This document shows positions 57,712 to 64,000 of a stretch of DNA of 64,000 bases, piece by piece. The first letter of the stretch is position 1; each line of letters opens with the position of its first letter. Source of the DNA: Streptomyces pyxinae (GTDB taxonomy: Bacteria > Actinomycetota > Actinomycetes > Streptomycetales > Streptomycetaceae); the NCBI RefSeq assembly GCF_024756275.1, contig NZ_JANUGQ010000036.1:1-64000 (forward strand), in the 5' to 3' direction. Below the pieces are notes generated by a model. It searched no databases. It saw only the letters and a list, made by a program, of their open reading frames with translations, and was not told where the DNA came from. The position numbers and the translations under genes were made by a program.

Positions 57712-58712
57712 GCCGGCATCACGGCGGGGACTTCCCCGTCGGGTCCCTTCCGGGAACCGGTCGTACCGGACACACCGGTGCCGGACACACCCCTGCCCGC
57801 GCCGGACACACCGGTGCCGGGCGCCCCGGACGCACCACTGCCCGTCCCGGACACACCGGTGCCGGCCCCGGGCGCGCCCGCGTCCCCGTCGGCGCCGGAC
57901 GGACCGCTGCCCGTGGCGGACACGGCGGCGCTCGTGCCGGACACCCCGGCACCCGCGCCACGCACCGCCTCGACGGCCTTGGCGGCCACCGCGGCGGCAC
58001 CGGCCGCGCTTCCGGCGGCGGCAGCGGCGGCGGTCGCCGCGTCCGCGTCCTCGCCGGCCTTGCGCTGCTCGTGGAAGGCGAGGATCTGGAGCTCGATGGA
58101 GAGATCGACCTTCCGCACGTCCACGCCGTCCGGCACGGACAGCACGGTGGGCGCGAAGTTGAGGATCGAGGTCACCCCGGCGGCGACGAGCCGGTCGCAG
58201 ACCTGCTGGGCGGCTCCGGCGGGCGTGGCGATGACCCCGATGGAGACGCCGTTCTCATCGATGATCTTCTCAAGGTCGTCGATGAACTGGACGGGCATCC
58301 CGGCCACCGGCCTGCCGACCATCCCGGGGTCGGCGTCGATCAGCGCGGCGACCCGGAAGCCACGGGAGGCGAAGCCGCCGTAGTTGGCGAGCGCCGCGCC
58401 CAGGTTTCCGATGCCGACCATGACGATCGGCCAGTCCTGGGTGAGCCCGAGCTCGCGGGAGATCTGGTAGACGAGGTACTCGACGTCGTAGCCGACCCCG
58501 CGCGTCCCGTACGAACCGAGGTAGCTGAAGTCCTTGCGCAGCTTGGCGGAGTTCACGCCGGCCGCGGCGGCCAGCTCTTCGGAGGAGACCGTGGGTACGG
58601 AGCGCTCCGAGAGAGCGGTCAGCGCCCGCAGGTACAGCGGAAGCCGGGCGACGGTGGCCTCGGGGATTCCTCGGCTACGGGTCGCCGGTCGGTGAGTTCG
58701 GCCAGTTGCCAC
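57708..58712 (-). CDS. rex: Redox-sensing repressor Rex with a long C-terminal tail
   Basis: A 334-residue Rex repressor that binds DNA when NADH is low and lets go when NADH rises. The N-terminal winged helix (ATVARLPLYLRALTALSERS, then AAAAGVNSAKLRKDFSYLG) and the NAD(H) domain (IVMVGIGNLGAALANYGGF, IGVIATPAGAAQQVCDRL) are complete. Most Rex proteins end soon after, near 255 residues. Here about 80 residues of Gly/Ser/Val/Thr repeats (VSGTGSGASGAPGTGVSGAG) follow. GTG start is chosen because MATGRTHRPATRSRG is the Streptomyces form. It leads the rex, hemA, hemC, hemD operon and is controlled by its own operator. Confidence 0.95.
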   Translation of the reverse strand: MATGRTHRPATRSRGIPEATVARLPLYLRALTALSERSVPTVSSEELAAAAGVNSAKLRKDFSYLGSYGTRGVGYDVEYLVYQISRELGLTQDWPIVMVGIGNLGAALANYGGFASRGFRVAALIDADPGMVGRPVAGMPVQFIDDLEKIIDENGVSIGVIATPAGAAQQVCDRLVAAGVTSILNFAPTVLSVPDGVDVRKVDLSIELQILAFHEQRKAGEDADAATAAAAAAGSAAGAAAVAAKAVEAVRGAGAGVSGTSAAVSATGSGPSGADGDAGAPGAGTGVSGTGSGASGAPGTGVSGAGRGVSGTGVSGTTGSRKGPDGEVPAVMPA

Positions 58713-58790
58713 GGTGCTCCTGCGGGATGAGCGGGGCTGCAGGCGGCCATACGTCACAAGACCGCCCCGTCGACAGCAGGCTATGTCTTT

Positions 58791-58806
58791 GTGAACGCGT
58801 GCACAA
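58791..58806. promoter_or_regulatory. Rex operator (ROP site)
   Basis: TGTGAACGCGTGCACA differs from the known Rex operator TGTGAACGCGTTCACA by one base and is flanked by TT and AA as in strong sites. It stands 79 bases upstream of the rex GTG, so Rex should repress its own operon including hemA, hemC and hemD. Confidence 0.88.
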
Positions 58807-58834
58807 AGATGGTGTCCGTTTTGTCCACTCAAAG

Positions 58835-58848
58835 TGACCGGGGTCACG
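58835..58848. promoter_or_regulatory. Inverted repeat GTGACC-gg-GGTCAC
   Basis: A perfect six-base-arm inverted repeat with a two-base spacer, 29 bases from the Rex operator on the upstream side of the rex operon. It resembles a site for a dimeric regulator, possibly of the BldD type; that is inference. Confidence 0.5.
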
Positions 58849-59100
58849 CATACCGATCGCGCCACTCCGGAACCACGGAGCGGTCGGCCGCGTTGATACT
58901 CCGAAGGGGGCAAAACCGTACACACTCCTTACGACCAGGCCCCCGAAGCCCATCAAAACGTACTCGATGGTAACCCGCTCTTCCCTCCCCTACGGGCCTC
59001 CTTCCGGTCATTCGCCCCCAGGACCCGCCGGGCCACCGCGAACCACCACGATCCGGAACCGGCCGCTCACGCCGCCACCACGACCCGGAGCCCGCCGCGC

Positions 59101-59367
59101 TCACCCCGTCAGCGCGCGCCGCAGCCGCTCCGGGTCCACCTTCCAGAAGGTGTGCTGCTCCCCGTCGACCAGCACCACCGGAATCTGCTCCCAGTACGCC
59201 CGGTGCAACTCCGCGTCCTGGAGGATGTCCTTCTCCTCCCACACCGCGCCCGTCTCCGCGCACACCCGCTCGACCACCGCCCGGGCGTCGTCGCAGAGAT
59301 GGCAGCCGGGCCTGCCGACCAGGGTGACCGTGCGCGGGCCGGCCTTCTTCTTCGTACGTCCGAACAT
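59101..59367 (-). CDS. Glutaredoxin-family protein (88 aa)
   Basis: An 88-residue thioredoxin-fold protein of the DUF836/glutaredoxin-like family: VTLVGRPGCHLCDDARAVVE with CHLC active motif near residue 22, then WEEKDILQDAELHRAYW and IPVVLVDGEQHTFWKVD with the cis-Pro. Length is typical. The ATG at 59367 is preceded by a purine-rich stretch; the longer frame adds nothing conserved. It lies upstream of rex and on the same strand, but the operator and a 390-base gap suggest a separate promoter. In S. coelicolor the same neighbour occurs beside rex, as I recall. Confidence 0.85.
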   Translation of the reverse strand: MFGRTKKKAGPRTVTLVGRPGCHLCDDARAVVERVCAETGAVWEEKDILQDAELHRAYWEQIPVVLVDGEQHTFWKVDPERLRRALTG

Positions 59368-59636
59368 GGGCCCATTCTCCGCCGCCCAGGTACAGGCCCC
59401 CCACCCCACCCGTGATCATGCCCACCGGCGGTGGCCCCGTCCGCCGTCCGGGCCAAGGCCGGCCCCTCCGCCACCCGCGCCCGCGCCGCGAGCCGCCCCG
59501 CGCCGCCCGCACCGGAACCCGTCCCTCCGCCGCCGCTTCCCGCCCCGCGATCACTTCACGACGGCGACCCGGGAAGTTCACGCCCCCGCATCCCCGTGAG
59601 TCGGGAAGCACCGAACACAATGGCTATGCTCACGGC

Positions 59637-60572
59637 ATGGCCGTTCTGGGTTGGCTCACCTCCCGCAGGCGTCCCGCCACGGCGCGCAGTGTGCTGGCAG
59701 GCGAGGCGTCGGCCGAGGCGGCACGCAAGACGTCACAGCAGCTGGAGCTGGGCGAGCAGCCCCTGCCCCCCGCGCCGGAGCCGGAGTTCCCGGTCCCGGG
59801 CGACATGCGGGCCGCCGCCTTCTTCGACCTCGACAACACGGTGATGCAGGGCGCCGCCCTCTTCCACTTCGGCCGGGGCCTCTACAAGCGGGACTTCTTC
59901 CGGCGCCGCGAGCTGGTCCGGTTCGCCTGGCAGCAGACCTGGTTCCGGCTGGCCGGCGTCGAGGACCCCGAGCACATGCAGGACGCCCGGGACAGCGCGC
60001 TCACCATCGTCAAGGGCCACCGGGTCTCGGAGCTGATGAGCATCGGCGAGGAGATCTACGACGAGTACCTGGCCGACCGGATCTGGCCCGGCACCCGCGC
60101 CCTCGCCCAGGCCCACCTGGACGCCGGGCAGAAGGTCTGGCTGGTCACCGCCGCCCCCGTGGAGACCGCCACCATCATCGCCCGCCGGCTCGGGCTGACC
60201 GGGGCGCTCGGCACCGTCGCGGAGTCGGTCGAGGGCGTCTACACCGGCCGGCTGGTCGGTGAACCGCTGCACGGCCCGGCCAAGGCGGAGGCGGTGCGCG
60301 CCCTCGCCTCGGCCGAGGGGCTCGACCTCTCCCGGTGCGCCGCCTACAGCGACTCGCACAACGACATCCCGATGCTCTCGCTGGTCGGCCACCCGTACGC
60401 GATCAACCCGGACTCCAAGCTGCGCCGGCACGCCCGTGAGCTGGAGTGGCGGCTGCGCGACTACCGCCGGGGGCGCAAGGCCGCCCGGGTCGGCATCCCG
60501 GCCGCCGCGGGCGTCGGCGCGCTCGCCGGAGGTACGGCCGCCGCCGTCGCCCTGCACCGCCGCCGCCGCTGA
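59637..60572 (+). CDS. HAD-IB family phosphatase (SerB-like)
   Basis: A 311-residue HAD hydrolase of subfamily IB. The N-terminal 55 residues are Ala/Arg/Pro-rich and not conserved; the fold then gives AAAFFDLDNTVMQGAALFHF (DxDxT), KVWLVTAAPVETATIIAR (motif II) and AAYSDSHNDIPMLSLVGHPY (motif IV). Substrates in this group include phosphoserine and phospholipid-like molecules; the true one is not shown. The ATG is at 59637 with TATGCTCACGGC upstream, no good ribosome site, so start is moderately sure. The C-terminal helix AAAGVGALAGGTAAAVAL may insert in the membrane. Confidence 0.88.
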   Translation: MAVLGWLTSRRRPATARSVLAGEASAEAARKTSQQLELGEQPLPPAPEPEFPVPGDMRAAAFFDLDNTVMQGAALFHFGRGLYKRDFFRRRELVRFAWQQTWFRLAGVEDPEHMQDARDSALTIVKGHRVSELMSIGEEIYDEYLADRIWPGTRALAQAHLDAGQKVWLVTAAPVETATIIARRLGLTGALGTVAESVEGVYTGRLVGEPLHGPAKAEAVRALASAEGLDLSRCAAYSDSHNDIPMLSLVGHPYAINPDSKLRRHARELEWRLRDYRRGRKAARVGIPAAAGVGALAGGTAAAVALHRRRR

Positions 60573-60807
60573 CCCGCCCGCCACCGGCCCGCCGGCCGCC
60601 CGGCCGCCCGACGGGGCCGACAGAGCCGCGGGCAGGCCGGCGGGGCCGAAAGATCTGCGGGCAGACCGGCGAGCGCTCTGTGCCGTACGCCGGACCCGCC
60701 CGGCCCACCACCCGGCCCGTCGCCGCGTCCGACGCGTCCGTCCGTTCGACACCGGATCGTTGCCCTGGCCACGACACACCGGGATTCGGTCAATTCCGTT
60801 CAGGCAG

Positions 60808-60824
60808 CGATCAGAAGCTGATCG
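60808..60824. promoter_or_regulatory. Inverted repeat CGATCAG-aag-CTGATCG
   Basis: A perfect seven-base-arm inverted repeat with a three-base spacer in the AT-richer bldN upstream zone, likely a regulator binding site. The binding protein is unknown. Confidence 0.55.
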
Positions 60825-60842
60825 GAAAACCGCCCTCTCTCG

Positions 60843-60876
60843 ATCGGTTCGACGAAAGAGAAACGACTGAACCGAT
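60843..60876. promoter_or_regulatory. Spaced inverted repeat ATCGGTTC / GAACCGAT
   Basis: ATCGGTTC (60843-60850) and GAACCGAT (60869-60876) face each other with 18 bases between, an exact eight-base inverted repeat in the bldN promoter zone. Centre-to-centre distance is 26 bases, close to two and a half helical turns. Confidence 0.5.
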
Positions 60877-61018
60877 GATTTGAGCAACTCGGTGTAGCAC
60901 TCCCTGCACGAAGCGTTATTCTCCTCAGACGCGTACGGAAGTCCCCACACGTCGCCATGACGGGTGAACGGTTCCGCACCGCGCTGCACGTGATGGAAGC
61001 TCTGCCTCTGGGAGTCCC

Positions 61019-61804
61019 GTGTACCCACACGTCGGGGTTGACGCCTCGGGCCTGGCTACGCTCCGCGCGACGGTCCTCGACCATCTGCGCGGCTTCGTCC
61101 CCACCGCGTACGCCGTCCCCGCCTTCGCCTCACCGGCCCTCGCCGGCCCCTGCTATGCCCTGGCCGACGGCGGCGCCGCCGTCGGCAGACGGGGTGTCCG
61201 GGGCGGTTCGGGCACCACCCCGACCGCCGCCGCCCGCCGTCCCACCGCCGACAGCGACAGCGCCCGCATGATGGAGCTGGTCGAGCGCGCCCAGGCGGGC
61301 GAGGCCGAGGCCTTCGGCCGCCTCTACGACCAGTACAGCGACACCGTCTACCGGTACATCTACTACCGGGTCGGCGGGAAGGCCACGGCCGAGGACCTGA
61401 CCAGCGAGACCTTCCTGCGCGCGCTGCGCCGGATCTCCACGTTCACCTGGCAGGGCCGCGACTTCGGCGCCTGGCTGGTCACCATCGCCCGCAATCTGGT
61501 GGCCGACCACTTCAAGTCGAGCCGCTTCCGGCTGGAGGTGACCACCGGCGAGATGCTCGACGCCAACGAGGTCGAGCGCTCCCCGGAGGACTCGGTCCTG
61601 GAGTCCCTCTCCAACGCCGCCCTGCTGGAGGCCGTCCGCAAGCTCAACCCGCAGCAGCAGGAGTGCGTGACCCTGCGCTTCCTCCAGGGACTCTCGGTCG
61701 CGGAGACGGCCCGGGTGATGGGCAAGAACGAGGGGGCGATCAAGACCCTTCAGTACCGCGCGGTGCGCACCCTGGCGCGGCTCCTCCCCGAGGACGCCCG
61801 CTGA
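61019..61804 (+). CDS. bldN: Developmental ECF sigma factor BldN (pro-sigma)
   Basis: A 261-residue ECF-type sigma factor needed for aerial growth in Streptomyces. The first about 82 residues are a pro-sequence (MYPHVGVDASGLATLRATVL, Ala/Gly/Thr-rich end) which is cut off to give the active sigma. Region 2 runs from ARMMELVERAQAGEAEAFGR through YRYIYYRVGGKATAEDLTSE and FGAWLVTIARNLVADHFK; region 4 is LNPQQQECVTLRFLQGLSVA with the HTH ETARVMGKNEGAIKTLQYRA. The GTG start has GGGAG just upstream. Downstream is its anti-sigma factor gene, with a 636-base gap that holds its own promoter. Identity is sure from the pro-sequence plus neighbours. Confidence 0.95.
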   Translation: MYPHVGVDASGLATLRATVLDHLRGFVPTAYAVPAFASPALAGPCYALADGGAAVGRRGVRGGSGTTPTAAARRPTADSDSARMMELVERAQAGEAEAFGRLYDQYSDTVYRYIYYRVGGKATAEDLTSETFLRALRRISTFTWQGRDFGAWLVTIARNLVADHFKSSRFRLEVTTGEMLDANEVERSPEDSVLESLSNAALLEAVRKLNPQQQECVTLRFLQGLSVAETARVMGKNEGAIKTLQYRAVRTLARLLPEDAR

Positions 61805-62281
61805 TCCGGTGCCCGCCGGTCACCGCCGGACTTCCCTGAGCCCGATGCCGCCGCCCGGCCGGCCGCCCACCGGTCCGGCGCCCCGCCGCACGCCGCGCGG
61901 CCCGCCCGGGCCCCCGCCCGCCGGACCGCGCCCGTACCCGTGTCCCGTACCCGCCGTCGGTCCCCGCCGTCCCGTACCCGTGTCCATGTCCCGCCCCCCG
62001 TCGTCCGGCCCTCGCCGGCCCCTCCGGCCCCGCCCCGTCCGGAGCGCGGGCCACCACCGCCCCGCCCCCGCTCTCCCGGCAGCCCGCCCGGCGCTCCGGG
62101 CCCGCGCCCGCGCCGTACGCCGAAAAAACCGTCCGTCCCCGAACCGTTCTCCCCCGTCACACACCCCCGGCTCCGGCCCACCGGTACCGCCCGTCCGCTC
62201 CCCCTGAGCCACACCCTCCGCCCCCTCCCTCCTCGCCTCCGGTGACCCCTTGATGACGCGCTGGTCCGATCATCGTCCGTC

Positions 62282-62310
62282 CGTAACCCAAGTGCCGAGA
62301 CACTCGTTGT
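62282..62310 (+). promoter_or_regulatory. Candidate sigma-BldN promoter for rsbN
   Basis: CGTAAC (62282-62287), 17 bases, then CGTTGT (62305-62310) closely fit the sigma-BldN consensus CGTAAC-N16/17-CGTTGA as I recall it. This would let BldN drive its own anti-sigma factor, a negative feedback loop. The transcript would have a leader of about 125 bases. Confidence 0.72.
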
Positions 62311-62333
62311 GCGGGATGCAGGCTCCCTGTGGT

Positions 62334-62385
62334 CACACCTTCTCCGTATTTCCTCACTCGATCGTGTGGAAATGCTCAAGGTGTG
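62334..62385 (+). ncRNA. Structured 5' leader hairpin of rsbN
   Basis: CACACCTT (62334-62341) pairs with AAGGTGTG (62378-62385), and inside it ATTTCC (62348-62353) pairs with GGAAAT (62368-62373), further extended by CAC/GTG. The whole makes a long hairpin in the leader, 55 bases before the rsbN start. Whether it regulates is unknown. Confidence 0.5.
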
Positions 62386-62440
62386 CAACCCTCCGTATCC
62401 CTCAGGGAGTCGACCGTGATGACGAGAGGAGGTGCCGCCA

Positions 62441-63667
62441 GTGATCGCGAACGTATCGGCGCACCGGCGGGCGAACGCCTTCGCCCAGGCCCTGGAAGAT
62501 CAGGCGTCCGAGCAGCCCGGCGCATCGGTGGAACCGGCCGGGCAGGCTCAGTTGCTGGCCCTGGCGAGCGGTCTCGGCGAGTTGCCGAAGCCGGAGATGG
62601 ACCCCGAGGTGAAGGTGGAGCAGCGGGCGCTGCTCGTCGCCGCCATGGAGTCGATGCTCCAGGAAGGCACGGCGGCCGGGCGGACCGGGGCGGACCCTAC
62701 CGTGCCGGAGCAGCGGAAGGCCACCGGGCGCGGCGCCCACCGGGCCACCGGGCTCCGGAAGTTGCGGCCCCGGTCCCGCTGGGCCAAGGGGCTGGCGGCC
62801 GGCGGGCTCAGCGTCGGGGTGGCGGCGGGCGCGTTCAGCGGAGTCGCCGCTGCCAGTTCCGACGCCCTCCCCGGTGACTCGCTGTACGGCCTGAAGCGGG
62901 GCATGGAAGACCTCAAGCTCGGCATGGCGGACGACGACGCCGACCGGGGCGAGATCTACCTGGACCAGGCCTCCACCCGGCTCAGCGAGGCACGCCGGCT
63001 GCTGGAGCGCGGCCGGACCGGACAGCTGGACCACGAGGCGCTGGGCGAGATCAGACGCGCGCTCAACGGCATGCACCACGACGCCGCCGAGGGCCACCGG
63101 CTGCTCCGGCTGGCCTACCAGCGCGACGGCGCCCTCGCCCCGATGGCCACGCTCAGCTCCTTCGCGCGCAGCCACCGGGACGCCTGGCTGGGCGTCCGGG
63201 ACCGGCTCCCGGTCCAGCTCACCGATGTCCGGGACCAGGTGAGCGATGTCTTCGCCGCCATAGACGAAGAGGTCGCCCCGCTCCGGTCCCAGCTGCCGCA
63301 GCCTCCCGAGCGGAGCCACGACCGGGGCGACGGGGCCCGGCCCGGCAGCACCGAGCCCGAGGACTCCGCCGCCGTGGACCGGCCCAGCCAGCAGGCGCCG
63401 GACGCGCCGGCGAGCCACCCGACCCCCGGCAAGGGCGACAACCCGCGCCCCTCCGGCTCGGGTTCGGGCGACTCCGGCCGGACCGAGCCGGACGACGGAC
63501 TGCTCGGCGGCAACACCGGCGGGCTGCTCGACCCCGAGCCCGCCGACCCCCCGTCCCAGTCGGAGAGCGACAAGGACACCCCGGGCCCCGCGCCGGACAT
63601 CACGCTCCCGCCGCTGCTCCCGGGCATCATCCCGGGCCTCGGCATCGACAGGGACTCCGCCGATTGA
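62441..63667 (+). CDS. rsbN: Anti-sigma factor RsbN (sigma-BldN specific)
   Basis: A 408-residue membrane anti-sigma factor that holds BldN in check. The first 110 residues are cytoplasmic and sigma-binding (VIANVSAHRRANAFAQALED start, MDPEVKVEQRALLVAAMESM helix). One transmembrane segment (about 114-136, WAKGLAAGGLSVGVAAGAFS) follows. The outer part is helical (DALPGDSLYGLKRGMEDLKL, the DUF5667 pattern) and ends in a Pro/Ser/Gly-rich low-complexity tail. The GTG has AGGAGGT seven bases before it, the best ribosome site here. Place after bldN and the fold agree with RsbN of S. venezuelae. Confidence 0.93.
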   Translation: MIANVSAHRRANAFAQALEDQASEQPGASVEPAGQAQLLALASGLGELPKPEMDPEVKVEQRALLVAAMESMLQEGTAAGRTGADPTVPEQRKATGRGAHRATGLRKLRPRSRWAKGLAAGGLSVGVAAGAFSGVAAASSDALPGDSLYGLKRGMEDLKLGMADDDADRGEIYLDQASTRLSEARRLLERGRTGQLDHEALGEIRRALNGMHHDAAEGHRLLRLAYQRDGALAPMATLSSFARSHRDAWLGVRDRLPVQLTDVRDQVSDVFAAIDEEVAPLRSQLPQPPERSHDRGDGARPGSTEPEDSAAVDRPSQQAPDAPASHPTPGKGDNPRPSGSGSGDSGRTEPDDGLLGGNTGGLLDPEPADPPSQSESDKDTPGPAPDITLPPLLPGIIPGLGIDRDSAD

Positions 63668-63947
63668 CCCCGGCTGACGGCGGCTGCGACGGCTGATGCC
63701 GCCCGACACCGGCTGACACCGGCCGCCGCACCACCGCCACCCGGCCCGGCCACCCGACGGGGCCGGCCCTCTCCCACCCGAGGGCCGGCCCCGTCGTCGT
63801 ACGCTCACGCCGTCGCCGTCGGGCCGGCCCCTCGCCATACGCCTCCGCCGCCGCCCGGAGCCGGTGCCGTACGGTCTCCGGTGCCCACGGCCCGGCGGGA
63901 ACGGTCGCCCGGCGGAAGCCCGACCGCCGCCGTGCCCCCGCTCAGGA
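63668..63947. other. Intergenic end region
   Basis: About 280 bases between rsbN and the next gene's 3' end. It includes the terminator annotated separately and GC-rich filler; no gene is seen. Confidence 0.5.
63756..63795. terminator. 15-bp perfect terminator after rsbN
   Basis: GACGGGGCCGGCCCT (63756-63770) pairs with AGGGCCGGCCCCGTC (63781-63795) around a ten-base loop, 88 bases past rsbN. It serves the convergent gene at the window end as well. Confidence 0.85.
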
Positions 63948-64000
63948 TCAGAAGAAGACCGACCGCCGCTGCACCAGCAGCCTGTACAGGGTGTGCTGGA
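63948..64000 (-). CDS. 3' end of a minus-strand gene, cut by the window
   Basis: The last 53 bases on the minus strand read QHTLYRLLVQRRSVFF and a TGA at 63948-63950. The segment is basic and hydrophobic, as in a protein C-terminus, and lies in a convergent pair with rsbN across a shared terminator. Too little is seen to name it. Confidence 0.45.
   Translation of the reverse strand, partial: QHTLYRLLVQRRSVFF

Larger units (their letters stand above)
58713..59100. promoter_or_regulatory. rex-hem operon promoter region
   Basis: About 390 bases between the glutaredoxin-like stop and the rex start. It includes the Rex operator (58791-58806) and a GTGACC-gg-GGTCAC inverted repeat (58835-58848), both in an AT-richer part (58780-58980), the only such island nearby. 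No gene is supported here. Confidence 0.75.
60573..61018. promoter_or_regulatory. Upstream region of bldN
   Basis: About 450 bases before bldN. The first 200 are GC-rich; 60790-60930 is AT-richer and contains two inverted repeats (annotated below), the likely bldN promoter. BldD is known to repress bldN in Streptomyces; I see no perfect BldD box here. Confidence 0.6.
61805..62440. other. Gap between bldN and rsbN
   Basis: About 640 bases. The first 440 (61805-62240) are Pro-codon-like C-rich filler without a supported gene. The last 160 contain the rsbN promoter and leader annotated next. The 64-residue frame at 62250 was not accepted. Confidence 0.6.

Noticed and set aside
58818..58830. TTGTCCACT near the rex promoter as a DnaA box
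   Set aside because: One base differs from the box and it is single; it overlaps a promoter-like zone, so chance is likely.
62250..62444. A 64-residue frame in the rsbN leader
   Set aside because: It overlaps the promoter and hairpin and has no good ribosome site; the strong site belongs to rsbN.

Overview
The window is chromosomal DNA from a high-GC actinomycete, almost certainly Streptomyces or a close relative. GC is very high and third codon positions are nearly always G or C. GTG and TTG starts are common. The gene content is diagnostic: the futalosine menaquinone genes, an actinobacterial ResABC/CcdA set, a class I lysyl-tRNA synthetase beside argS, a rex-hemACDB operon with a Rex operator, and the developmental pair bldN-rsbN. 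I see no rRNA, tRNA, CRISPR array, prophage or insertion sequence.

Layout. 1-331: a run of almost pure G, probably an end or sequencing artefact, then GC-rich filler. 0.3-4.9 kb: fatty acyl metabolism (thiolase divergent from a long FabG and a MaoC/HtdX-like hydratase, plus a TetR regulator), with a three-half-site operator in the divergent promoter. 5.0-8.0 kb: dicarboxylate symporter, DUF4229 membrane protein, GNAT acetyltransferase. 8.1-14.1 kb: menaquinone genes (mqnE, a UbiX-like, a UbiA-like and a UbiD-like protein) with an Lrp regulator, a 51-residue basic protein and a Uma2 nuclease-like gene among them. 14.2-22.7 kb: PLDc_N-type membrane protein, a roughly 156-bp tandem repeat, a P-loop ATPase coupled to a membrane-anchored type I periplasmic-binding protein, an orphan histidine kinase fused to a second membrane segment and a BamE-like domain, and an SRPBCC protein.

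22.9-31.7 kb: system II cytochrome c maturation (resC, resB, ccdA, resA), a Tat/lipoprotein polysaccharide-deacetylase-like protein, a histidine phosphatase and hemL. 32.1-44.5 kb: varied genes, including a siderophore-binding-like protein without a signal peptide, a Mut7-C protein, an SDR, RtcB RNA ligase, two DUF3558 lipoproteins, a three-gene DUF1023 hydrolase module and a DUF2637 membrane protein. 44.7-48.6 kb: divergent lysS (class I) and argS around a palindrome and two DnaA boxes. 48.8-52.2 kb: accessory genes (STAS protein, a frameshifted membrane-protein relic, an ArsR-like regulator, a small secreted protein).

52.3-59.4 kb: a minus-strand heme block reading glutaredoxin-like, rex, hemA, hemC, hemD, hemB. 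Start and stop codons overlap from rex to hemD, and a Rex operator lies upstream, so tetrapyrrole synthesis is tied to NADH/NAD+ status. 59.6-63.7 kb: a SerB-like HAD phosphatase, then the sigma factor gene bldN and the gene of its membrane anti-sigma factor rsbN, which has a sequence resembling a sigma-BldN promoter and a structured leader. The last bases hold the 3' end of a further minus-strand gene.

The strongest candidates for new biology are the ATPase/binding-protein pair, the kinase fusion, the DUF1023 three-gene module, and the DnaA boxes between the two tRNA synthetase genes. All functions are inferred from sequence features and family knowledge; no database search was run.
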